A stretch of DNA of 64,000 nt from Datnioides undecimradiatus (taxonomy: Eukaryota; Chordata; Actinopteri; Lobotiformes; Datnioididae), in the NCBI GenBank assembly GCA_008933995.1, contig WARS01000013.1, forward strand, positions 5,122,329 through 5,186,328, given 5' to 3'. Positions 25,701 to 38,000 of this stretch are shown in pieces. Within the stretch, counting starts at the first letter, position 1. Each line of letters opens with the position of its first letter. The notes beneath the pieces are model-generated. The model was not told where the DNA came from, searched no databases, and saw nothing but the letters and a program-made list of their open reading frames with translations. A program made the position numbers and the translations under genes.

Positions 25701-27045
25701 GCTTGACATACATCCAGGAGGGAAGAGAGGGAGAGAGAAAGGAAAGAAGTGGGAAGAGAAAGAGGTGAATAAATATTAGATATTTCTCCTCCCTGTTGAA
25801 GTTGTTGTGGAAAATAGATGAACTCTTGGCACAGTTTCATCCAGGACAGCTTTGACTCAGAAGTGGATTTGATAGGGAGTTTTTCCAACAGAAACAGACC
25901 CCCATTTCAAGAAAAGGCGGACAGTTCTCCCCTGGAAAACAAAGAGACATTGAGCACTGTGCCTGTGTGCTGGAAAGATGAACTGATTCCCTGTGCCTCA
26001 AGCTGGACTGTGTTAGAGAGACAGAAAAAAGGTAACCTCGAGTGTTAATGAGAACCAGAGGAGTTGTGGCTTTCCTCAGTCCTTTTGGGGGACATCTTCA
26101 CTGTCGCTGCGCTGGATTGGCTGAAAGGGTTTGTGAACAGTAAACAAAAGTTTGTCCCCCAGACACTTTTTTCTTTCAGTCTTTGTCTCTCTTATTTGCT
26201 TCTCTCCTTCTGTCTTTCCCTCTTGCACACTTTCTACACACCCACCCCAACTGACGGGGCAGCAGAGCTTCACAGCTCTCCAAGTCTGAGCTGTCATACC
26301 CCTTGAAAAGCTGTGAAGGATCTCCCCACCTCAGCTCATCCTGGCTTCCATCTGGATTCACTCTCTTTTTCAAAAGCTCAGGCCCAAGCTCTCATGTTGT
26401 CAGCACAGCTGTTATGCCCCTGCAGGTCTGACCAAAAATGACAAAGAAAGAGTGAAATGGCAAAAGAATTCCTCAAAGCGATAACAGTGCATGTGCGGAT
26501 TAGTTCAGACGTGACCTCTAAAGAAAAAGGACTTTTTGGTTCAAAGGTCAAAGTGTTTGACATGAGCTGTGCTTCTTGTTTTCCTGTTGACCTCTGTATG
26601 TTAGTTACACACAAGTACACACAATTAGTACAGTTAGATGAACCATGTAGTTGATCTAAATACTGTCTGTGTAGTTCTAGTAAAGCAGCTTCTGTACCAA
26701 TAAGAGACAATATACACCATACCAGACTTTAATTAAGTTATTTAAGTCTTTATTATTCTTTATTCTTGTACATCTCTTTGTTTTGTAGTTTCCATTTGGG
26801 ATTTCTGAAATGCTGTTTGCTGGCTGTGTTTGCAGTGAAGCATGATATTGTTCAAACTTCGACAGAGGGTGTTTGAGCAGGATGGAGTCTTGCGGTAAAT
26901 TTTCTGGTGGAAGTCCTTCGGACGCTTGTTGCCTGTTGGAGTTGTGACATTTGCAACTCTCTCGCCCCAGCTGAATCAATAAAAGCCAGCACTGTCACAA
27001 TGGTGCACTGCTGACCCCCACCCACTCACACGCATCCATGTGCAC

Positions 27046-27112
<67 letters not shown>

Positions 27113-30100
27113 TACGCTTAGTCATGCAGGAAAGCAGTGGCACACAGACAAAGACACACACTCACACATACAAGACACCAGACCGTTCCCAAATACGTAC
27201 ATTCCTCACACTCGAATGAGATCCTCGGCTCTTTCCTCGGCCTCGTGCCCTCTTGGACAAGGACTCTTGTTACGTGAGTCCAGCCGTGTAGTTCTCTTAT
27301 ATACTTTATGTTTTTGCAGAGGAGTGATGACATCAGGTTGTCGACCCTCTTGATGGATGTTTGAATCGAGCACCTTCCCAGTTTTACTGATGCACAGATT
27401 TCGTATATTTCACAGAATAGATTTCTAACTTTGACCTCTGATGTGATGTCTTAAAAGGATTTACGACACAGCCCGTCAGGTGACATTTGTTATTAAGTTA
27501 TCTTATTATATTGAATTCAAGCATTTTGGGAGAGTTATTTAAATATTTGCTTCATCCCTAACTCTTGAACCATAAAGCCGCCCCACTGATGCATCAGTTG
27601 ATTTAGGTTGTTCTATCACTTGTTGCACCACATCATCCATGGTTACTGATTGCTTGCAGTGGCAGGCGACCAATAGTCATCCATCAGGCTGTAAAAATAG
27701 AGTCACCACAGGGCTGACCTCCCTGTAGCGACGCTGACAAAAATGTAAATATGAAAACAAAGACAGATTCCTGCACATAGTAACGTGGAAATGGTCAGGG
27801 TCCTACAACGGTGCACACATTTTAGCATATTTTCTGTTGCTGAAGCATTTGTATGTTTATTTTGTATGTATATGCCATATCCATTTTATGGTGAATCGCT
27901 GAAGCCCATTACAGTGAACTTCAGTTACTCTGATGGTCACTCTGGCAGTGGCTCTAAGAAAAGACGGATGAAGTCATTGGACAACATCTCTCTATAGCGT
28001 CTCAACAGCTAATTTTACTTTCTTTAATATGTGTTTTGGTGACCGTTTTGTTCCACAAAGAACATTTAAGCAAAATATATTTTGCAGTGTGTTTCTTTGA
28101 TTTATCAGTGTGTCGGCCGGTCAGAGTCAGTTACCACTGTCATCTCACCCCAGTTCAACTCAAGTTTCTTCCCCTTTAATGAGCAGCAAATCAAAATCCA
28201 AGCTCTTGGTGATGTCTTGGCCGTTTATGGCCATGCTTTTCTACTCAGTTAGCCAGCTATGAAGAAATTAATTATTATTAATTATACCACCTTGTAACAG
28301 CAATCACACAAAAAAGACACTTTTAAAGGATCCGTGGTGCTACATGCGTGTGAGAAACGTACACTTTATCCAAATACCCCCTTAGGTCATGCTAATCATC
28401 ACATACATACACTACTCACAATAAGTTAGGGATATTGTGAGAGACTCAGTGGATGTCATACATACGGTGTTTGTTTCACTTCAGAGATTTTTGGGATAGG
28501 GAGGCAATTGTATTGGGGTGATAGACACAGAACTACTGGCAGAGTTCGTGACAGACCCAGGAGTGGAGCCCCACGAGTGACAGACTGCAACGATGACCAG
28601 TACCTAAGGACCTATCGTTATCGTAGGACATCGTTATGCAACTGCCACACAGCTGCAGGCCCGTTTACGAGATGTGAGGGGTACTAGGGTTTCCAGACAA
28701 ACCATTCGCAACCGACTCCACCGCTTTGGCTTGAATGCCAGACGACCGTTGCAGGTGACTCCACTGACACCAAGACACCACCGTGAACGTTTGCAGTGGG
28801 CACAAGACCATGTGACCTGGACAATGCAGCAGTGGTCTACCGTCCTGTTCACTGATGAGTGTCGGGTCACCTTGCACAGAAATGATGGTCGTCAGCGTTG
28901 CTGGAGAAGGCGAGGTGAGCGATACGCCGAGGTCAACATGGTCTCCAGGGTTCGCTTTGGTGGACGAGGTGCAACAGTCTGGGCAGGCATCACCAGTCAG
29001 CGCAAAACAGATTTGGTTATTGTAGATGGCTCAGTCACTGCACGTTCTTACCTCAGAGACATCATAGAACCCATCATCATCCCCCAATTCCGCCAGCACA
29101 CCCCCAACTTTCTGTTCATGGATGATAATGCTCCACCACATCGTGCCAGAATTGTCACAGCTCGACCTCAGGAAGTCGGAGTGCCTCATATGGTATGGCC
29201 AGCAATGTCCCCTGACCTGAACCCCATAGAGCACGTCTGGGACCAGCTGAAGCAGAGACTGGATGATCGTACCCCACCCCCACGTGACCTGGCAGAACTG
29301 CGTGTAGCACTTGTGGAAGAGTGGAACGCATTGCCTCAGAACAACATCATGAGGCTAGTGAGGAGCATGAGACGTCGCTGTCAAGCTGTCATTGTGGCAA
29401 ATGGTGGAAACACCCGCTACTGACATTGTCAGTTTTTGTTATTTGGGGCTATCCTTGTTATTGTCTAAATTTTTGGGGTAATAAATATTAAACTAATGAA
29501 AATGGTGTTTCCTCTCATTCATTATTAGTAATATCAAAGGGAACTTTTACTTATTTCATTAAAATTCAGACCAAATAGGAAAAGCACTCATGTAAATAAC
29601 AATATCCCTAACTTATTGTGAGTAGTGTATATCTAAATGCTCAGAAAACACCCAGAGGTTTGTTTTGATAGAGACAAATCATTCATGAGAAAGCAGGTTT
29701 CAACTTTGGGGCTAAAGAAAGACAAGTTCAGAAATGTAAAACAAGAAGTTCTTATAATTGTGATGATTGTTTTGGACAAGAAGATACAATAAAACACTTA
29801 ACACTATAACTATAACACTATAAAAATGCCCACTCCCTCATTAATTATCAGAACATCGAACGTTTATTAAAATGTTCTTGTTTGTTTTGTTTGGCAGCTG
29901 AAAATTGTCATGAGATTATCTTCCATTACAGCACGTCTCTCCCTCCGTCTCGAGCACAAAATCCAGTAAGTGTTGCACCGCAGAGTTGAATGATCATAAC
30001 AACATACTGTAACAGCGCACACTAATCTGCCTGTTTTGAAAAGTGATACTACTGTGTTTCTCTCTCCGCTGTATCCTTCCATTGGTCAGGTCACAGTGAG

Positions 30101-31982
30101 TGCTCTGGCCGACTCTATAATCTGGCTGAAAGCAGGCCACATGGCTCTCTATCTCGTGAGGAGATCCCTCTGTGTGGCTGCTCATTCTTTTCAGCCGGCA
30201 TCTAAGCCTCTGAGGAATGCTGAACTCTCAGACTCGGACCAAGTGTGCAAAGCGTGCATGTGTGTGGAGTTAGACGTTGTGCCTCAGCCAGTGGCATACG
30301 TCTGTCTGTGTGTGTGTGTGATGTTCATGAGCCATTCATTATAATTTCTTTCAGTATGTTGTAGATTACAGCCCTTTCTCATTGAATTGCAGACTGAAAT
30401 AGCATAGTAATGCAGGCCTGACTCTGTACTCTTCTTTTAACTGACACAGAAACGAGTGGCTCCGAGTACGTAACATATAAAGCTTTTTAGTCGCAAGAAA
30501 ACAACCTTGTTGTTCAGGCTGCCGGCCCTTCTGGACCCTCAGTCTTACAGAATTATGTTTCTGAGTTACACGTGATAATCTCTCAAATGGGTCCAAATGA
30601 ACTCATTAACCTTGAGGCTGGTGAAATGGGTCAATTCCTGCACAGCAAAAAGTGTGCACAGATTTTCCCTTGTAGTCACCCTGAAGGGATTTCAGTGTGC
30701 CTGACATTCTGTAAATAATAGATTAAAATGATAAGAAACTGAAAATAAATGAACAAATGTACGTTGTATACTGCACATTTAAGTGCAATCCACCTTCTTA
30801 AATTAATGATCCTTTAAGCTTTTGATCAGTCTCTTCTCCATCCTGCATCTATTTGTAGAAGATTCCTCTCTATTTTCTAATTCAGGCAACCGCAACTCAA
30901 AATTAAACACTTCTAGGATTGACATCTTTTTAAATTTGCCAGCAATTACCAAGACATTTAGTAAAGATGCTCATCAGTGTTATTTTTAGACTTTTAAAAA
31001 GTGACTTTCAGATACCACGAATGTCCTTGAGGTGTCAGAGTTTGTGTTAGGTGTGTTGTTTACTACAGAGGATTTACACCTGACTCAAGCATGCTCGAGC
31101 TTTATTGTGTCTTTTAGCTCACTGTTTTGGTTTTGCAACTTCACTGTTTGGTGCACTGTCATTGCTCTTATGTTTCCAGTCATGACACGCAGCTATTTCC
31201 AGCAAAAAAGCTCTAAAAAGTGATTGCTCACCACATGCTCAGCACCAAACGGCAGATGGACAAAGCTAACATCTAGCTGATGAACAAAGAGCAGCTGAAG
31301 CAGCTTAAAGGCCAGAAATTTGTCTCAGGTGTTGGTGGAAACCAAAACATAGCTAAAAGGCTAGAGTATATTTGACTTGCTTTGACTTGTTGCCAAAAAT
31401 TTGCCAACAAGTTTACCGTATCAACTTTATAAGGTGTTAACGCCTCAGTGATGTTTGCAGCTTCTCTTTGCTCCTCCCAAGTGGCCAAAAAAATCAGTTA
31501 ACACAGATTCAAAACCTTGTTGATTAGGGACAGGCCAGACCGGACCACCACGTCTTTACAATGCAGCCTTTAACTGGATCAATGTTTGTCACTTGGCTAT
31601 TTTCACTCCTGTGCTGTTTAAAGAACCACGCACCCAGACTGAGTGGCAGGACAGGGTGGAGGTCTTCACTCTGGGACCTCAGGTATTTTATACATGGCCC
31701 CTTCAAATTATACCTCCCCCCCTCATTCCTCCTTCCTCCCATCCCTCCCCCTCTTCAGAGTGTGCTCGCTTGCTTGCTGTGAAACCTCAGGGTCTCATCA
31801 ATAGCCTTTTTGAGCAGGGCTGTTTGGTTATAAACACTAAAAAAAGGAGGGTGAAGCCTGTTGATGGTGGCTGATTTCCAAAAGCAGTGGAAGTGTGAGC
31901 AGAAGAAAAGGGGTACGGATGGTGGAATTGGAGATGGAGGGGAGGGATGGAACCAGGGAGGAAATGGAGGCAGAAAGAGGCA

Positions 31983-32019
<37 letters not shown>

Positions 32020-35000
32020 AAAAGGCTGTACAGTAGTTTGTGGTCTCCTAAGGTGAGTCCTGCAGCAGCGCATGGTGAGAGGTTGGACTATGTACTCCCT
32101 CCCTAACCCACTGACACAATGGGACTCTGTGTGGTGGACCTGAGGAATGCTGAGAGATGGCAGGGCTTTGGAGAAGAGAGGGGAAGAGGGGGTTTTGGGG
32201 AGAGAGGGAGGAAGGGAGGAGGAAGAGAGGAGGGAGGAGGGAAGGGTTGGGTATAGGTATTGGATAGGGAATACAGAGACATGACAAGGAAGAAGAAGAA
32301 CATAATGTGCCACTGTCACTGACTTTAGGACCATTTTCTTTCTCTTTTAACCATCACAGTTTGTATTTCCGGGCAGTTTTTACATTGGAATGAACTAATT
32401 TTGTAATTGCAATCCATGAAACCCCCAGTTGTTACTTGAGGGATGAACACAGTATTATGAATTGCATTGAAGAAAAAGAAGAGAGTCAGAGGGAGGCAGG
32501 TGAGGATGGAGAAATACAGACATGTTGATTTAGCCAGTTGGGGATGAAGACTTATTAGCTGATTTAACCTTCGGTTAACTGCCTCACCTTCTGTAAAGAG
32601 CAGCTGCTTCCCTGAGCTTTCAGATGCGATCATCGAGGACAGTCATGGCCATGATTCTTGATATTTTCCCATATTTTCACTATCCCCTTCACTGGCATCA
32701 TTAAAGAAATAGCCGTTGTGTAAAATTTGTGTTGCTATAACATAACTTACAATATATAAATATATATCTCAATATAAAAGACAGGAAGCATATTAATGCA
32801 GACATGTAGTCTGAAGTCTAAAGTAAAGAGAGAGAGAGGATCAGAAAGTGGTGGTGAGTGCAGTTTAAGATCTTTGGAGGATAAGAAGAGGAGGACTGGA
32901 GAAGAGGAGGGGTAGAAGAGGGAAGTTATGGGTGGGCCAGCAAAGCAGGGGCTGCTAAATGTAAGTGAGAAATAGGAGGTACGGGAGAAGAAGGGACACA
33001 GAAAAAAGAGGAAAAGAAGTTATGAGGAACATAACATACGGTACATTTACTAACTATATTTAGGTACATAAGGTACATTACATCAGTATTTCAGAGGGAA
33101 AGATTGGGCCTTTTACTAGAGTGCATTTATTTAGGGGCTAGCTTCACATAGGAACATTTCATTTAACTACTGTTATGATCATACAAAATAAAATGCATTG
33201 TAACAAACTACCCGACACAATATAAAGGAGTAAGTATTATCTCCACTTCAACCAGCTAGAATGCTTAAAAAGCAGCTTATGCAGTAATGCATCAGAACTA
33301 ATAACATATTAACATTATATGTCCTAATTCAGTAGCAGGTGGGTTTCCATCCACCTGTTTTAATGGAAACTTTCACTCTGGACATAAAAAGACAACATGC
33401 CAGGAATTTGGAAAAAAAACAAATCAACAAACAGTGGGTTGACTTGGAGATCACAGCAGGGACTGAAGGTGGCTGAGGGACAGATGAGTAAGAGAGACTT
33501 GAGGTAGGAGGTAACAGTAGCATTTGATGTCTGCGGTGACATTAAGGAGGAGCTGGTTTGTTGTAGGAGGAAGCAATGGGTGAGTGAATCAGGTAAGTAA
33601 TGGTGGATAAAGAGAAAGAGAGAGAGACAGAGCGAGAGAGAGGGAGAGAGGTGATGGCAGAGTTGTTTACAGACTCCCCCACACTGAGCAGGCTCCAGGG
33701 GTCTAAAAGGAGACTGGGATTCTGCAGTTGGCTGACCTGCTGAGGGCAGTTTAAAAGTGTTTTTTGATGGTTAAGATAAGGGAGCATTTTTCCTGAGCGG
33801 CCCACTCTGACTGTGCGGAAAGTTTAGATCTTTGAAAAGTCTCACAGGTACGGCCAACACTGGTAGACAGACATTTTTTAAATGACCCTAATTCCCAATT
33901 AGGTGTTGGGTCATGGGGAAAAATGATGATGCCTAACAGTAAAATATTTAAGATCTTGGGAGGAGAAGGCTGTAGATAGTTTCCAAAAGAAAGAGAAACT
34001 GTTGACTCCAAAGATGAAGCTCACATTAAAATATCTTATGGCTTAAAAATTGTCCTGATTTGTAATCATTCACAACTCTTCTTCTCATGTTCACCGCCTT
34101 ATCTTTGCTTTGGAATTTAATTTATAGTTCAGCTGACATTTGACAACAGTTAAGATTATAGACTTCAGATTCACCACATGTTCACCAGACACCAGCACTG
34201 CTGCACTACTGTAAGAGCTGCACGGTTCTTTTTTGCATGTGACACACGTGCAAGTAATTGAGTGATGATTTCATTTATTGATGAAATGTTAAGTAATTGA
34301 AGGAGGGCAAACCGTGGAGTGGATTTGATTTCAGGGTGTGGTGCTCGTCACATGTGCATTTTGTCATGTGTCTTTTCCTCTCCGCCTATCTCAAAAGACA
34401 GACAAGCAGGAACAGACCACAAAATATGTTTTCAATCTTGTATTAAAGAGTCCTGCTTTCAATAAAAGGTCCGAAAGCCTTCGTATGAGAGTGGCAGAGG
34501 TTGGTTGCATCACTCTTGCACCCCTCTTATGTTTCTCCTTCTCCTCACTAAACTAATTAAAACCAGTTATTCTCATGGCATAAAAGAAAAGAATAAATCT
34601 AAATTGCCTCAAATACCCACAAGAGTATACAACACAAACTGTCCCTGAAAGCTCCATCCAGCAATAATTTTGATAATAACATTGGATCAAATGTAAACTG
34701 TTAGCTAGATGTTTGGAGCCCACTGAGAACTGACAACCAGCTGTGCGGCTGTATGCAGAGTTTAGATTTACAGATTAGATTTACAATTACAGAAAAGCTG
34801 AGTTGACACTACCTGTGCAGCTTTAAATTGACAGAAAGCTAAAGTATTTGCGTGGCTCTTGAAGAAAGCATCAAGCATCTAACAAGCTAAAGACCAGACC
34901 AGAGTCTTGTTGATGGACCAAAATCTGAGCTACTGGATGGTGACACTTGTATCAAATAGTCCAACATCAGTGTAGGCTATGTGGCTCTAGGTCCACTACA

Positions 35001-38000
35001 AAGTAGTTTTAAAGAAAATTTTACTTCTTCTGAATCTTCATATCTCAAATTGTTGAAAATCATTTCATGCAAGTTAAAATGGATAGATTCGATGGGGCCG
35101 GCAGCAAAGTGTATTCTAGCCACCGAAATAAAGTAGCATTAGGAGGAGTCTGGTGGAGTTGCAGAAAGCGATAGTCCTTTTGGAAAGGCTGTTTGACAGC
35201 AAGGTAAAGTGGTGACAGTATTTTAAATATGGAGTAAAACGAGTGCTGTGGTACATTTAATTGCTTCCTATACCACTCATCTGCTGTAGGCATTACACTG
35301 ACTACATACCTCATAACAAATCTGAACTGCTCACTTCCACAGCAAACATCCATGTTTGCTAGCTAGCAGTCTACATTTTCCTTATCTCTGTTGATGCATT
35401 ACTATATTTCTTTGTGCATTACTTCCATCAACTGTCAGTCAGTGCAGTAGTGTGAAATCGGCAAGCTCCTGTTTCCCGCCTACAATCACAATACAGACAA
35501 AACAGGGTTCCACTTGTAATAACATCCCTCCCTAATGCTATGAGTGATAATAAACTCCAGAGGTTACCTTTAATGTGCATATACAGTATACCCCTTTCTT
35601 ATGCACTCCCTCCCATCCTGTCTCTCATTCTGTTTCCACACACTGATTTAGTCCATAATGCTAACAAAGTGTATGTTACTCTTGCCACCAGAAAGGGTTG
35701 AGAGCCACCTTAATAGAGCTCTGCAGGTATCGGTAATCCAGTCCACCTCCAGCTGAGGGTAGAAACACTTTAGGCCATGATCAGGCCTGCTTGGGAAGGC
35801 AGGAAGCAGGTCACTGGGCCAACGGAGAGGGGCTACCTGCACAAGTGGACAAAAGAACAGTGTTCAGTATGAGCTGGTGTTATTATGCTTTACATATGGT
35901 GGTGATAACTCTTAAATAGATAAAAGGAAAAGCAAACAAATCTTGACATATTTGTCTTGTGGTTGGAGATATTCACGATGTGTGTCCGTGAATACCAATC
36001 ATTTACACAGACAGGTGTGTGTGTGTGTGTGTAAGGCCTGGAAATAGTGAAACATAGTGTTATATTTTAGTATACTGTAGGGGAATGATTATGGTGTGTG
36101 TGTTTGCATGTGTGAGAGAGTAATTCATAGCCACTTAAAGGGAGACTATGTGCACCATGGTGAATGCTGTGTGTGTGTGTGTGTGTTTAACTAGGGAACA
36201 TGTGTTCATAAGCAGCACCAATATTCAGTGTACTGTACAGTGTTACTTTGCAGGGCCACAGATTAAAAGGCCCCCTTGTGGCAGAAATGCAGGTCAACCT
36301 TTTCAGCAAAGGACCAGCAATCCTCAAAGCTGATTATAGTGCACCATTAAACAAAATGAATCAAGAATTAAACATTCTTGCCAAACAACCCAGAGGTATC
36401 TAGAATGGCAGCGCTGGTATTATCTGTTTTTAATGGGCTTATTCCAGAATAATGGACTTAGTCACACAAAGGGGGATTTAAGTCTTGATGGAGAGATCTG
36501 CTGTTTTTAGTTCCCTCTTTTTCTTTCGGTGAACGGAGGCAATGTTTTCGATGGACAGCGCCGTTATGTGAAAGTATGGCTGTGGTCACAATGCGGTGTT
36601 AGAAATGTAAAGAGTGTTGTTAAGTGTATTAAGATTATTTTAATCTTCTCCTATAATTCAAAAGAAAACAATGAAATGAATGCCATTCTCAATCATCGCA
36701 CCTTTAAAATGTGGCCATCCATCCACATCTGTTTCGCACTTTACTGTGTATGTTTCAAAGCTCCGGCGTGGACCCCCCTCAGTGGATTAGCATGGTAGAC
36801 CAGCAAGCTGTAATCGGCCCGTGGCAGAGGTCCAGTGAATAACTTCAGAAATGAGTTGAATGGCTGCTCTGTTCACCTGTGGTCTGTCAGATGGGGCCTT
36901 TTCCAGTAACTCACATGAAAACAGGCTAAAAAGATCAGAGAGAAGAGCATCCAGTGATTAGAGAAAGAGGGGAGAGTTTGGACACAACCCCAGAGTTAAT
37001 TATCAGAAAGAAAAAAGGCAGAGAAACTGAACCTCAGCCGATAGTGCTGTCTTATAATACTTCATTGTATCAAGTAGAAAAAGTAAAAAATAGGTAAATA
37101 AAGTTAATTTATTTAATACCTTTTTTCATCCAAAGAGGTTCACAATAAGAACGTGTTGATAAATGAGGCAATGTTAAAGACTGGAGTTGCTGGAGTTTTA
37201 CCAGCAGAGGAGAATTAGTGTTGAATTAAGATCGGCTCAATTAAATAACCAGTAACGCAGTGTTGGCTGACTGTTGACACAGCTACTTATGCCATTTCTG
37301 TTGTGTTTATTGTGCAGATTAGATAGACACTCATGGACTGGAACAATTTGTTAAAGATTCTGTCTTGTTCTCAAGATTTTTGGAGCTGTCTGATGAAAAT
37401 GATACATTTTTCTGTTTTTGTCACAGCCCTACTCACGGACCAGCGTTGCTGATTAGCAGACTAATTAGTGTTTTTGTCTGAGTGGTTAATTATGATAGCT
37501 GCTGTTGATGGACAAATGTGGTAATATCCACTTCAGATGTGGACATCTGAGCTTCTCCAGACATTTTCCAGACATTCATCTAACAGAACTGTAGAACTGT
37601 CATCTCAGAAAAGGGCCCATCAGTGGTACTGAGCCCATATTTAGTTTCAATTGGGTCATTACTCTGTGTCCTGCAGGATGCAGGGGTGGGAATGTTTGAG
37701 TGGGGGGGATGACATACATATCCTCCCCATGTTTTGGTTCCAAACAGTGAGGGAAAGTAACGAAGCTGATGAAGTTTGTTAGGGTGCCAGTTGTGATGAT
37801 TCTGCCCCCCAGTCTGGAAACTCTATCCAACTGCAGGTTTATTGTGGAAGTAGAAAGTCAAATTCCATCTCTCGCAGCTCCCTATTTTCTTTGCACACGT
37901 TACGGATTTAAAAAGTTCCTCTGTTTATGATGTTTCCACAGGTAAACTCAGCTCCAGAGCAGAGGTATTTTCTGACATTGCACAAACTCTGTTGGCCAGG

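Larger units (their letters stand above)
13777..25834 (+). other. Long non-coding stretch (candidate intron 1 of the putative gene)
   Basis: About 12 kb with no supported exon. It contains the repeat relics listed separately, a purine-rich tract at 17,521-17,750 and a GA-rich patch near 19,690-19,740. Otherwise it is AT-rich unique-looking sequence. Open frames here are low-complexity or random. Confidence 0.6.
28410..29627 (+). mobile_element. Tc1/mariner-family DNA transposon, 1,218 bp
   Basis: Perfect 28-bp terminal inverted repeats (28410-28437 and 29600-29627, each starting CACTACTCACAATAAG when read inward) are flanked by TA at 28408-28409 and 29628-29629, the Tc1/mariner target duplication. 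The body carries a transposase with an intact DD34E core but a frameshift and a missing N-terminus. Perfect inverted repeats suggest a fairly recent insertion or one still mobilised in trans. It sits in the large non-coding interval, in the same orientation as the putative gene. Confidence 0.95.
26032..31623 (+). other. Non-coding stretch with one transposon (candidate intron 2 of the putative gene)
   Basis: Apart from the (CA)n run, the Tc1-like element and the repeat copy at its right end, I see only unique-looking AT-rich sequence. Confidence 0.55.

Noticed and set aside
30090-30155. Exon-like 66-nt segment on the plus strand ([20 protein letters not shown]) with AG and GTGAGG borders
   Set aside because: Its phase 0-0 does not fit between putative exons 2 and 3, which join in phase 1. 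It was left out of the model.
31837-32334. 165-codon minus-strand open frame
   Set aside because: Ser/Pro/Leu and His-Thr repeats come from the polypurine and (GT)n runs.
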